This document shows positions 34,268 through 42,557 of a DNA stretch of 64,000 nucleotides, in pieces. Source of the DNA: Azospirillum agricola (GTDB lineage: Bacteria; Pseudomonadota; Alphaproteobacteria; Azospirillales; Azospirillaceae). The position numbers were made by a program, and so were the translations under genes. The notes under the pieces are model-generated. The model made no database searches, was not told the DNA's origin, and saw nothing but the letters and a program-made list of their open reading frames with translations. Within the stretch, counting starts at the first letter, position 1; every line of letters begins with the position of its first letter. Location of the stretch: assembly GCF_017876095.1 (NCBI RefSeq), contig NZ_JAGINM010000016.1, forward strand, positions 1 to 64,000, read 5' to 3'.

Positions 34268-35428
34268 TCAGTCGGCGGCGGTGTGGGGCGGGATGATGGT
34301 GGCCGCCGGGGCTGCGACGCCGGGCCGGCCGCGCGACAGCGCGCGCTTCAGGTGCGGGGCGAGGTGTTGCTGGTAGAGCCCGGCCAGCCCGTTCGGGAAC
34401 ACCATCACCACGCCGATGAAGAGCGCGCCCATGGCGAACAGCCACAGCTCCGGGAAGCTTTCCGACAGCAGCGTCTTGGCCCAGTTGACCAGCAGCGTGC
34501 CGTAGACCGCGCCGAGCAGCGACAGCCGGCCGCCGACCGCGCAATAGATGACCATCTCGATCGACGGCACGATGCCGACGAAGGACGGCGACATGAAGCC
34601 GACCTGGAGGGTGAACATGGCGCCACCCACCGCCGACAGCGCGGCGGCGAAGCAGAAGACGAAGATCTTGAAGTTCGCCACGTCGTAGCCGGAGAAGCGG
34701 ACCCGGTCCTCCTTGTCGCGCAGCGCCACCAGGATGCGGCCCAGCTTGGAGTGGCGGACGTACAGGCAGAGCAGGATGCAGCCGATCAGCAGCGCCGCGT
34801 TGACGAAGTAGAGCACCAGCTTCGCCTCGTCGGTGCGGATGTCCCAGCCCTTCAGCGTGCGCAGGTCGGTGATGCCGTTGATGCCGCCGGTGTAGCCCTG
34901 CTGGCCGACGATCAGGATGGTGAGGATGGCGGCGAAGGCCTGGGTGATGATGGCGAAATAGACGCCGCCGACCCGCCGCTTGAACATCGCCAGCCCGACG
35001 ACGAAGGCGAGCAGCGCCGGCACCGCCACCACCGCGACGACCGAGAAGGTCAGGCTGTGGAACGGCTCCCAGAACCAGGGCAGCGCCGTCAGCTGGTTCC
35101 AGTCCATGAAGTCGGGGATGCCGGGGGTCGACTGGATCTTGGTCGCCTCCGGGCTCGACGCCTCCAGCTTCAGGAACATTGCCATGCAGTAGCCGCCGAG
35201 CCCGAAGAAGATTCCCTGGCCCAGGCTGAGGATGCCGGCGCTGCCCCAGCACAGCACCAGCCCGAGCGCCACGAAGGCGTAGGTCAGGTACTTGCCGACC
35301 ATGTTCAGCCGGAAGGTGTCGAGGCCGAGCGGCAGCACGACGACGATGAACAGGGCGAGCAGCAGGACCCCGGTCATTTCCCCGGTTACGCGGAACGGGG
35401 ATCCGCTCTGGATGGCTGTCTTCTTCAT
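34268..35428 (-). CDS. urtC: Urea ABC transporter permease UrtC
   Basis: The 386-residue LivM-type permease has about 9-10 membrane helices. Family patterns include LCWGSAGILSLGQGIFFGLGGYCMAMFL near the N-terminus, QAFAAILTILIVGQQGYTGGINGITDL, and RVRFSGYDVANFKIFVFCFAAALSAVGGAMFTLQ. The GGINGI pattern and length match UrtC. It forms the channel with UrtB. It starts 10 bp after urtB and ends 13 bp before urtD. Confidence 0.95.
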   Translation of the reverse strand: MKKTAIQSGSPFRVTGEMTGVLLLALFIVVVLPLGLDTFRLNMVGKYLTYAFVALGLVLCWGSAGILSLGQGIFFGLGGYCMAMFLKLEASSPEATKIQSTPGIPDFMDWNQLTALPWFWEPFHSLTFSVVAVVAVPALLAFVVGLAMFKRRVGGVYFAIITQAFAAILTILIVGQQGYTGGINGITDLRTLKGWDIRTDEAKLVLYFVNAALLIGCILLCLYVRHSKLGRILVALRDKEDRVRFSGYDVANFKIFVFCFAAALSAVGGAMFTLQVGFMSPSFVGIVPSIEMVIYCAVGGRLSLLGAVYGTLLVNWAKTLLSESFPELWLFAMGALFIGVVMVFPNGLAGLYQQHLAPHLKRALSRGRPGVAAPAATIIPPHTAAD

Positions 35429-35438
35429 GGTTTGCCCC

Positions 35439-36365
35439 TCACCGGCGGACTTTGAGGACGAACAGGCCCTGCGGGCGCAGCATCAGGATGGCGACGACGG
35501 TCAGCAGGGTCAGGACCTTGGCGGTCGAGCCGCTGAGGAAGAACTCCATCGTCGACTGCGCCTGCGAGATGGTGAAGGCCGAGGCGATGGTTCCGATCAG
35601 GCTCTGGGCACCGCCGAACACGACGACCAGGAAGGTGTCGACGATGTAGAGCTGGCCGGACGTCGGGCCGGTCGAGCCGACCATGGTGAAGGCGCTGCCC
35701 GCCACCCCGGCGATGCCGCAGCCGAGCCCGAAGGTGTAGCGGTCGACCTTCTCGGTGTTGATGCCGACGGCGCCGGCCATCGTGCGGTTCTGCATCACCG
35801 CGCGCACGCCCTGGCCCCAGCGCGAGCGGAACATGACGACGTAGATCACCACCGTGATGGCGATGGTCAGCGCCATGACGAACAGGCCGTTGATCGGCAC
35901 CTCGATGCTGTCGGTGACGGCGACCGAACCCATCAGCCAGTCGGGCAGGACGACGCCGACCTCGCGCGCGCCGAAGACCGAGCGGAAGATCTGCTGGAGG
36001 ATCAGACTGAGCCCCCAGGTCGCCAGCAGCGTGTCGAGCGGCCGCTTGTAGAGGAAGCGGATCATGCCCCACTCCACCAGCATGCCGAGCAGCCCGCTGG
36101 CGACGAAGGCGAGGGCCATCGCGACGAAGAAGTAGAAGGGGAACAGGGCCGGCGCATGCTGCGACACAAGCGTCGAGCACAGGTAGGTCACGTAGGCGCC
36201 GAGGATCATGAATTCCCCGTGCGCCATGTTGATGACGCCCATCTGCCCGAAGATGATGGCGAGGCCCAGCGCCATCAGCACGAAGACGGAGAACAGAATG
36301 AGCCCGGCGAATCCCTGCATCGCAAAGATGGAGCCGAGTTCGGCCAGGCTGTAGCCCTCGAACAT
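35439..36365 (-). CDS. urtB: Urea ABC transporter permease UrtB
   Basis: The 308-residue LivH-type permease has about 8 helices. Typical motifs are LGLAIIFGQMGVINMAHGEFMILGAY, the RPLDTLLATWGLSLILQQIFRSVFGA segment of UrtB, and RAVMQNRTMAGAVGINTEKVDRYTFGLGCGIAGVAG. ATG at 36365 is chosen because an AGGAG lies 8 bases upstream. The frame stays open upstream into an intergenic repeat, but that extension has no membrane or family pattern. It lacks the long N-terminal periplasmic domain seen in some UrtB proteins. It is the second gene of the operon, 219 bp after urtA. Confidence 0.95.
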   Translation of the reverse strand: MFEGYSLAELGSIFAMQGFAGLILFSVFVLMALGLAIIFGQMGVINMAHGEFMILGAYVTYLCSTLVSQHAPALFPFYFFVAMALAFVASGLLGMLVEWGMIRFLYKRPLDTLLATWGLSLILQQIFRSVFGAREVGVVLPDWLMGSVAVTDSIEVPINGLFVMALTIAITVVIYVVMFRSRWGQGVRAVMQNRTMAGAVGINTEKVDRYTFGLGCGIAGVAGSAFTMVGSTGPTSGQLYIVDTFLVVVFGGAQSLIGTIASAFTISQAQSTMEFFLSGSTAKVLTLLTVVAILMLRPQGLFVLKVRR

Positions 36366-36463
36366 GATGGGAACTCCTGTGCAGTGTTCCTGCGGCGTGC
36401 GTGGCGCACGCACCTCCGGACGCCCTGTGGCTCCACGCGGAAGCGGCCGCCTCCAGGCTCCCC

Positions 36464-36546
36464 CGTCATGACCGGGCTCGTCCCGGTCATCCACGGGCGT
36501 ACTTGAGGTTTGCGCGTGGATGCCCGTGCCAAGCACGGGCATGACG
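36464..36546. repeat. Intergenic inverted-repeat element between urtA and urtB
   Basis: Two 32-bp imperfectly complementary arms (36464-36495, starting cgtcatgaccgggc; 36515-36546, ending cacgggcatgacg) are separated by 19 bases. Each arm also contains a smaller hairpin. It looks like an alphaproteobacterial intergenic repeat element. Lying between the binding-protein gene and the permease gene, it may stabilise the urtA mRNA and lower expression of the downstream genes. Confidence 0.65.
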
Positions 36547-36584
36547 TGTCGGAGATCGTAAGGCCGCCGTTTCCGCAGGCGCCC

Positions 36585-37844
36585 TTACTGGTAGCCCTTG
36601 GGGAAGGGATCCGGCTCGATCAGGTCGGCGGTCTCGTAGACCATGTCGAACTGGCCGTCCATGCGGGCGCGGCCGACACGGGTCTTGCTCCACAGATGAT
36701 GGTTGGCGTGGATGCGGACGTAGCCCTCCGGCGCGCCGGTGAACTCGATGCCGTCCGAGGCCGCGGCGATCTTGTCGACGTCGAAGCTCTGCGCCTTCTC
36801 CGCCGTCAGCTTCCACAGCCACGGCCCCAGGTAGCCCGCCTGGGTCACGTCGCCGATGACGCTCTCGCCGCCCCACATCTTCTTGAAGGCGGCGACGAAC
36901 TTCTCGTTGTTGGGATTCTTCAGCGACTGGAAATACTTCATGCAGGCGTAGGCGCCGGCGATGTTCTCGCCGCCGATGCCGAGCATCTCGTCCTCGGTGA
37001 CCGAGATGGTCATCAGGGTCTGCTTCTCCAGGTTGATGCCCGCCGCCTTGAGCTGCTTGTAGAAGGCGACGTTCGAGCCGCCCACCACCGAGGCGTAGAT
37101 GACGTCCGGCTTGGTCAGCTTGATCTTGTTGATGACCGAATTGAACTGGGTGTGGCCGAGCGGAAAATACTCCTCGCCGACGACCTTCTGGCCGTTCTTC
37201 TCGATGTGCTTGCGGGCGATCTTGTTCGAGGTGCGCGGCCAGATGTAGTCGGAGCCGATGAGGAAGAAGCTCTTGGCGCCCTTCTCCTTCGACACCCAGT
37301 CGAGCCCGGCGAGGATCTGCTGGGTCGCCTCCTGGCCTGTGTAGATGACGTTCTTCGACTGCTCCAGACCCTCGTAGAAGGTCGGGTAGTAGAGCATGCC
37401 GTTGTACTGCTCGAACACCGGCAGCACCGCCTTGCGCGAGGCGGACGTCCAGCAGCCGAACACGGCGGCGACCTTGTCCTCGACCAGCAGCTTGCGGGCC
37501 TTCTCGGCGAAGGTCGGCCAGTCGCTGGCGCCGTCCTCCTGGATGACCTCGATCTTGCGGCCGAGCACGCCGCCCATCTCGTTGATCTGCGCGATCGCCA
37601 GCTTCTCCGCCTGCACCGAGCCGGTCTCGGAGATCGCCATGGTGCCGGTGGTGGAGTGCAGGATGCCGACCTTCACCGTGCTGTCGGTGACCGCCAGCTT
37701 GGTGGTGTTGACCGCGTCGGTCGCCAGCGCCTGGGCGGCGGCGTTGCGCGTCAGAAGGCCGACGGCGGGCAGCGCCGCCATGCCGAGGAGGAGTTTGCGC
37801 CGGAACGGCGAACGCAGGCCGCCATTGGTCTTATCCGAGGACAT
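36585..37844 (-). CDS. urtA: Urea ABC transporter substrate-binding protein UrtA
   Basis: The 419-residue periplasmic binding protein has an N-terminal signal with a twin-arginine-like core (FRRKLLLGMAALPAVGLL, cut near AAAQA). The UrtA body follows: VKVGILHSTTGTMAISE, EVIQEDGASDWPTFAEKARKLL, FGCWTSASRKAVLPVFE, LLYYPTFYEGLEQSK-like, GSDYIWPRTSNKIARKH and NHHLWSKTRVGRARMDGQFD. It binds urea, and possibly short amides given the neighbouring formamidase. ATG at 37844 follows an AGGAGG. It is the first gene of the urtABCDE-receptor-fmdAB operon and is divergent from the sensor kinase at 38206. Confidence 0.96.
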   Translation of the reverse strand: MSSDKTNGGLRSPFRRKLLLGMAALPAVGLLTRNAAAQALATDAVNTTKLAVTDSTVKVGILHSTTGTMAISETGSVQAEKLAIAQINEMGGVLGRKIEVIQEDGASDWPTFAEKARKLLVEDKVAAVFGCWTSASRKAVLPVFEQYNGMLYYPTFYEGLEQSKNVIYTGQEATQQILAGLDWVSKEKGAKSFFLIGSDYIWPRTSNKIARKHIEKNGQKVVGEEYFPLGHTQFNSVINKIKLTKPDVIYASVVGGSNVAFYKQLKAAGINLEKQTLMTISVTEDEMLGIGGENIAGAYACMKYFQSLKNPNNEKFVAAFKKMWGGESVIGDVTQAGYLGPWLWKLTAEKAQSFDVDKIAAASDGIEFTGAPEGYVRIHANHHLWSKTRVGRARMDGQFDMVYETADLIEPDPFPKGYQ

Positions 37845-37956
37845 GGAACCTCCTGATGTGGGCGATTTGTCTTTTTGAAAGGCGGGGGATCGGCGGAAGC
37901 GGCGCCGTATCAACGGGGCCGATGGTCGGGCCAGTGGTGCATCGCAGCAATACGTG

Positions 37957-37988
37957 GATTTGCGTATAGGGGTACGTACCCGCAAATC
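37957..37988. promoter_or_regulatory. Nested inverted repeats, candidate operator for urtA
   Basis: An outer pair gatttgcg (37957-37964) / cgcaaatc (37981-37988) surrounds the perfect 12-bp palindrome gggtacgtaccc (37970-37981). It is about 113-144 bp upstream of urtA, a usual distance for an activator. The LuxR-type regulator at 41603 is the obvious candidate protein, but this is inference. Confidence 0.5.
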
Positions 37989-38052
37989 GTTATAGGATGG
38001 TCCAAATCACCGCTGCCACCAATCCGTGAACCACCAAGAGGCGAGCGGAGAC

Positions 38053-38086
38053 GGCCGGTCATCGCGTGATGAGCATCGGCCTTTTT
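38053..38086 (+). terminator. Hairpin with T-tract in the leader of the sensor kinase gene
   Basis: The arms ggccg (38053-38057) and cggcc (38077-38081), with an inner catc / gatg pair, are followed by ttttt and another seven-T run near 38096. It looks like an intrinsic terminator 120 bp before the kinase ATG. It could be an attenuator, or could end a transcript coming from upstream. Confidence 0.35.
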
Positions 38087-38205
38087 ACTCGATCTTTTTT
38101 TGTGGATTTTCGCCCGTCACCGCCGCTGTACAGAAAGACGTCCGCCTGACATCCTCAAGAGAGACCCGCTTACAGTTTGTTGATCGAACAAACCGAAGAG
38201 ATGCC

Positions 38206-41200
38206 ATGGCGAACCAGCAACGGGTGGTCGCGGTCCGCAGAACCTACAACCGCTGGGTCGCCAACCAGACGCTCGAAGACTATGCCCTGCGCTTCACCGC
38301 GCGGAAGGCGCGGCGCTGGTCGCCGTTGCGGGTCGCCAACACGGCGCTGGGCTCGATCTCCTTCCTGGCGCTGGAGGCCATCGGCGGGGCGATCACGCTG
38401 AATTACGGCTTCACCAACGCCACCCTGGCCATCCTCGCCACCGCCCTCCTGATCTTCACCACCGCCCTGCCGATCAGCGTCTACGCCAGCCGCTACGGGG
38501 TGGACATGGATTTGCTGACGCGCGGCGCCGGCTTCGGCTACATCGGCTCGACCATCACCTCGCTGATCTACGCCTCCTTCACCTTCATCTTCTTCGCCAT
38601 CGAGGCGGCGATCATGGCGACCGCGCTGGAGATGGTGTTCGGCCTGCCGCTCGCCGCCGGCTACGTCGTCAGCTCGCTGGTCGTCATCCCGCTGGTCGCC
38701 TTCGGCTTCACGGTCATCAGCCGCATCCAGCTGTGGACCCAGCCGGTCTGGCTGGCGCTGCACGCCCTGCCCTTCCTGTTCATCGCCGTCCAGGACCGCG
38801 CATCCCTCACCCAATGGGCCGATTTCACCGGCATCCAGAGCGGCGGTGCCGGCGGCGCCTTCGACGTGGCGCTGTTCGGCGCCGCCGCCTCGGTGGTCTT
38901 CTCGCTGACCGCGCAGATCGGCGAGCAGGTCGATTTCATCCGCTTCCTGCCGCAGACGCCGAAGGAGGGCGGCTGGCGCGGCCGGTTCGGCTGGTGGGCG
39001 GCGCTGCTGGCCGCCGGGCCAGGCTGGATCGTCATCGGCGCGTTGAAGATGCTGCTGGGATCCTTCCTGGCGGTGCTGGCGCTGAACCACGCGGTCCCGC
39101 TGGAGCAGGCGGCCGAGCCGACCCGCATGTATCTTGCCGCCTTCCAGTACGTGACGCCGTCGCCGCAGCTCGCCCTCGGGCTGACCGGGCTGTTCGTCGT
39201 ACTGTCGCAGATCAAGATCAACGTCACCAACACCTACGCCGGCTCGATCGCCTGGTCGAACTTCTTCTCCCGGCTGACCCACAGCCATCCGGGCCGGGTG
39301 GTCTGGGTGGTGTTCAACGTGGTCATCGGGCTGATGCTGATGGAACTCGGCGTCTACAAGACGCTGGAGCCGGTGCTCGGCCTCTATTCCAGCTTCGCGG
39401 CGGCCTGGATCGGCGCGCTGGTCGCCGACCTCGTGGTCAACAAGCCGCTCAAGCTCAGCCCGCCGCAGGTCGAGTTCAAGCGCGCCCATCTCTACGACAT
39501 CAACCCGGTCGGGGTCGGCGCCATGGGGCTGGCGGCCGTCGCCTCGGTGCCGGCCTTCCTCGGGCTGTTCGGGCCGACCCTGAAGGGCTACGCACCCTTC
39601 CTCGCCTTCGCCACGGCCTTCGCCGCCGCCCCGCTGATCGCCTGGGCCACGCGCGGCGAGTACTACATCGCGCGCCGCCCGTTCGAGGGCTGGAACCGCG
39701 AGGAGGCGATCCGCTGCCGCATCTGCGAGCACGCCTTCGAACCGGAGGACATGGCCTTCTGCCCGGTCTATGCCGGGGCGATCTGCTCGCTCTGCTGCTC
39801 GCTCGACGCCCGCTGCGGCGACGGCTGCAAGAGCGAGGCGCGGCTCGGCGTGCAGCTCCGCCGCTTCCTCGACGCGCTGCTGCCGGTCCGCGCGGCGAGC
39901 GCCCTGAAGGCACGGTTCGGCCATTATCTCGGCGTTCTGCTGCTGCTCGCCATCGCCATCGGCGCGGTGCTGGCGCTGGTCTATTTCGAGGTCGCGGCGG
40001 TCAACGAGGACTCCCGCGCCGTCATCCGCAGCACGCTGTGGAAGGTCTTCTTCATCCTGATGATCGTCGCCGGGGTCGCCACTTGGCTGTTCGTGCTGGC
40101 GCGCGAGAGCCGCCGCGTGGCGCAGGAGGAATCCCACAAGCAGACCGCCCTGCTGATGCAGGAGATCGCCGCCCACGAGCAGACCGATGCCCAGCTCCAG
40201 AAGGCCAAGGAGGCGGCGGAGACCGCCAACCTCGCCAAGAGCCGCTACCTGGTCGGCATCGGCCACGAGTTCCGCACGCCGCTGAGCGCCATCTTCGGCT
40301 ACGCCCAGATGCTGGAGCGCGACCCCGCCATCCCGCCGCACCGGGCCGACGCGGTGAAGGTGATCCGCCGCAGCGCCGAGCATCTGTCGGGCCTGCTCGA
40401 CGGGCTGATCGACGTGTCGAAGATCGAGGGCGGGCGCCTCCAGCTCAACCGAGGCGAGGTGCGCTTCGTCGAGCTGCTCGATCAGTTCGTCAGCATGTTC
40501 CGCCTCCAGGCCGAGGCCAAGGGCATCGAATTCCGCTTCGAACCGGTCGAGGAGCTGCCGCCGGTCGTCGTCACCGACGAGGGGCGCATCCGCCAGATCG
40601 TCATCAACCTGCTGTCGAACGCCATCAAGTTCACCGAATCCGGCGTGGTGACGCTGCGCGTGCGCCACCGCAGCCAGATCGCCGAGTTCGAGGTCGAGGA
40701 CACCGGCCCCGGCATCGCGCCGGAGGATCTGGAGCGCATCTTCGAACCCTTCGAGCGCGGGGCGGCGGCGAACCAGATGGTGCCCGGCATGGGGCTCGGC
40801 CTGACCATCACCAAGCTGCTGACCGAAGTGATGGGCGGCGAGATCACCGTGACCAGCGAGGTCGGCCGGGGCAGCCGCTTCAAGGTGCGGCTGATGATGT
40901 CGGCGGCGATGCTGTCGGCGGCCCCCGCCCAGCCGGAGCATCTGATCCGCGGCTACAGCGGGCGGCGGCTGACCGTGCTGGTCACCGACGACGACATGGC
41001 CCACCGCAACCTGATCGGCGAGATCCTCGGCGAGCTGGACTTCACCGTCGTCAAGGCGGCGGACGGACCGAGCTGCCTGACGCTGGCCGAGCAGCACCGG
41101 CCGGACATCATCCTGCTCGACATCTCCATGCCCGGCCTGAACGGCTGGGAGGTCGCTCGGCTGCTGCGGCGGACCGGCCACGAAGCCGCCACCATCGTCA

Positions 41201-41646
41201 TGGTCTCCGCCGACACCCGCGAGGACCGCGCCGCCCTGTCTCCCGCCGCCTTGCCGCCGGAAGCGCCGCACGACGGCTTCGTGGCCAAGCCGGTGTCGAT
41301 CCCGAAGCTGCTGGCCTGCCTGGGCAAGCTGCGCCCGATCGCCTGGGAGTACGAGCAGCCGGCACCGCCCGGCGATGCCACGGCCGCCCGGCCCGGCTTC
41401 GCTGAGTCCGACCTGCCGCCGCAGCACCACATCGCCGAGCTTCTGCATCTCGGCCGCATCGGCTACGTGCGCGGCATGCAGGCGAAGCTGGCGGAGATCG
41501 CGGCGGCGCACCCCGACCTCGGCGCCTTCGTCGGGCGGATGCGGACGCTGGTCGCCAACTACGACCTGAACCAATACATGGCCACGCTGGAGGCGGTGCA
41601 CCGTGATGACAGCCCTGACGAAGCCCCCGGACATGAAACCACGTGA
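38206..41646 (+). CDS. NCS1-permease / Cys-rich / histidine kinase / receiver hybrid sensor
   Basis: This 1146-residue protein has several fused parts. Residues 15-480 form an NCS1-family (cytosine/purine/allantoin permease) membrane domain with about 12 helices. Residues 504-541 form a zinc-finger-like cluster with eight Cys (504, 507, 519, 527, 530, 531, 537, 541) and His509. Two further helices lie at about 573-632, then a coiled linker. The histidine kinase follows with His687 in GHEFRTPLSA, the N-box NLLSNAIKFTE, the G boxes DTGPGIAP and GMGLGLTITK. A receiver domain has phospho-acceptor Asp972 (DIILLDISMPG). Transporter-like sensor kinases are known (CbrA with an SLC5 domain); here the sensor is NCS1-type. 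ATG at 38206 has GAAGAG nearby. It is divergent from urtA and overlaps its regulator gene. It likely senses urea, amides or a nucleobase-like compound. Confidence 0.93.
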   Translation: MANQQRVVAVRRTYNRWVANQTLEDYALRFTARKARRWSPLRVANTALGSISFLALEAIGGAITLNYGFTNATLAILATALLIFTTALPISVYASRYGVDMDLLTRGAGFGYIGSTITSLIYASFTFIFFAIEAAIMATALEMVFGLPLAAGYVVSSLVVIPLVAFGFTVISRIQLWTQPVWLALHALPFLFIAVQDRASLTQWADFTGIQSGGAGGAFDVALFGAAASVVFSLTAQIGEQVDFIRFLPQTPKEGGWRGRFGWWAALLAAGPGWIVIGALKMLLGSFLAVLALNHAVPLEQAAEPTRMYLAAFQYVTPSPQLALGLTGLFVVLSQIKINVTNTYAGSIAWSNFFSRLTHSHPGRVVWVVFNVVIGLMLMELGVYKTLEPVLGLYSSFAAAWIGALVADLVVNKPLKLSPPQVEFKRAHLYDINPVGVGAMGLAAVASVPAFLGLFGPTLKGYAPFLAFATAFAAAPLIAWATRGEYYIARRPFEGWNREEAIRCRICEHAFEPEDMAFCPVYAGAICSLCCSLDARCGDGCKSEARLGVQLRRFLDALLPVRAASALKARFGHYLGVLLLLAIAIGAVLALVYFEVAAVNEDSRAVIRSTLWKVFFILMIVAGVATWLFVLARESRRVAQEESHKQTALLMQEIAAHEQTDAQLQKAKEAAETANLAKSRYLVGIGHEFRTPLSAIFGYAQMLERDPAIPPHRADAVKVIRRSAEHLSGLLDGLIDVSKIEGGRLQLNRGEVRFVELLDQFVSMFRLQAEAKGIEFRFEPVEELPPVVVTDEGRIRQIVINLLSNAIKFTESGVVTLRVRHRSQIAEFEVEDTGPGIAPEDLERIFEPFERGAAANQMVPGMGLGLTITKLLTEVMGGEITVTSEVGRGSRFKVRLMMSAAMLSAAPAQPEHLIRGYSGRRLTVLVTDDDMAHRNLIGEILGELDFTVVKAADGPSCLTLAEQHRPDIILLDISMPGLNGWEVARLLRRTGHEAATIVMVSADTREDRAALSPAALPPEAPHDGFVAKPVSIPKLLACLGKLRPIAWEYEQPAPPGDATAARPGFAESDLPPQHHIAELLHLGRIGYVRGMQAKLAEIAAAHPDLGAFVGRMRTLVANYDLNQYMATLEAVHRDDSPDEAPGHETT

Positions 41647-42553
41647 CGTCGTCCTCGTCGTCGACGATTCGCCCGAGGCGCTGAGCTTCCTGACCGACTC
41701 GCTGGAAGAGGCCGGGGTGACGGTGCTGGTGGCGCTCGACGGCCGCCGGGCGCTGACGCTGCTGGAACAGGTGACCCCCGACGTCATCCTGATGGACGCG
41801 ATCATGCCCGGCCTGGACGGCTTCGAGACCTGCCGGCGGCTGAAACGCAACAGCGCGGTCGCCCATGTCCCGGTCATCTTCATGACCGGCCTGACCGAGA
41901 CCGAGCACATCCTGAAGGGCTTCTCGGCCGGCGGCGTCGATTACGTCACCAAGCCGATCGTCGCCGAGGCGCTGATCGCCCGCATGTACGCCCATCTCGC
42001 CAACGCCCGCGTCGCCCAGAGCACGCGCGCCGCGCTCGACGTCACCGGCCGCTATCTGCTGGCCGCCAACCACCGGGGGGAGGTGCTGTGGTGCACGCCG
42101 CAGACCAGCCGTATGCTGGAAGCCGCCTTCGGTCACGATTCCCAGCCGGGCTTCACCCTGCCGGAAGAGGCGCGGGTCTGGCTGGAGGAACGGCGGCGCA
42201 ACGGACCGGGCCGCAAGCCCGACACGGTGGTGATCACCGCCGAGGCGACCGGCCTGCGGCTGCGCATCAGCCCGGTCGGCCAGACCGGCCCCGACGAGCT
42301 GCTGCTGCAACTGACCGACGAGACCGGCGCCGGCGAGGACGCGCGGCTGAAGCAGAAGCTGGCCCTGACCGCCCGCGAGGCCGAGGTGCTGATGTGGGTC
42401 GCCAACGGCAAGCCCAACCGCGACATCGCCGAGATCCTCGGCCTCAGCCCGCGCACGGTCGACAAGCATCTGGAGCAGATCTACGCCAAGCTCGGCGTCG
42501 AGAACCGCGCCGCGGCGGCGGCGATGGCGGTGCGGACCCTGAACGCGCGGTGA
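41603..42553 (+). CDS. Response regulator, receiver plus LuxR-type HTH
   Basis: The 316-residue protein has an N-terminal receiver domain (phospho-acceptor Asp65 in DVILMDAIMPG, switch region MTGLTETEH, conserved Lys in TKPIVAEAL). A middle domain (about 130-240) with a PAS-like look follows, then a C-terminal LuxR/NarL helix-turn-helix (LTAREAEVLMWVANGKPNRDIAEILGLSPRTVDKHL). GTG at 41603 has a GGAGG at about 9 bases; ATG at 41606 or 41633 is possible. It overlaps the kinase gene by 44 bases, so the two form a cognate pair. It probably controls the divergent urt-fmd operon. Confidence 0.93.
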   Translation: MMTALTKPPDMKPRDVVLVVDDSPEALSFLTDSLEEAGVTVLVALDGRRALTLLEQVTPDVILMDAIMPGLDGFETCRRLKRNSAVAHVPVIFMTGLTETEHILKGFSAGGVDYVTKPIVAEALIARMYAHLANARVAQSTRAALDVTGRYLLAANHRGEVLWCTPQTSRMLEAAFGHDSQPGFTLPEEARVWLEERRRNGPGRKPDTVVITAEATGLRLRISPVGQTGPDELLLQLTDETGAGEDARLKQKLALTAREAEVLMWVANGKPNRDIAEILGLSPRTVDKHLEQIYAKLGVENRAAAAAMAVRTLNAR

Positions 42554-42557
42554 GGCT

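Larger units (their letters stand above)
37845..38205. other. Divergent regulatory region urtA / sensor kinase
   Basis: This 361-bp gap is the control region between the urt-fmd operon and the sensor-kinase gene. It is AT-richer than the genes, with two inverted repeats around 37957-37988 and a hairpin followed by T-runs at 38053-38102. An in-frame GTG at 38026 would extend the kinase N-terminus by 60 residues, but that extension shows no family pattern. I looked for a sigma-54 type GG-N10-GC promoter and did not find a good one. Confidence 0.6.

Noticed and set aside
35439..36542. Upstream-extended UrtB start at 36542
   Set aside because: The extension reads through the intergenic repeat and lacks family sequence. 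The ATG at 36365 has a good ribosome site and gives a normal LivH-type length.
37845..38205. Guanidine or other riboswitch before urtA
   Set aside because: No recognisable conserved riboswitch core was found. The structured parts look like operators and a simple hairpin.
38170..41910. Long minus-strand frame opposite the sensor kinase
   Set aside because: No recognisable domain; the plus-strand kinase has all catalytic motifs.
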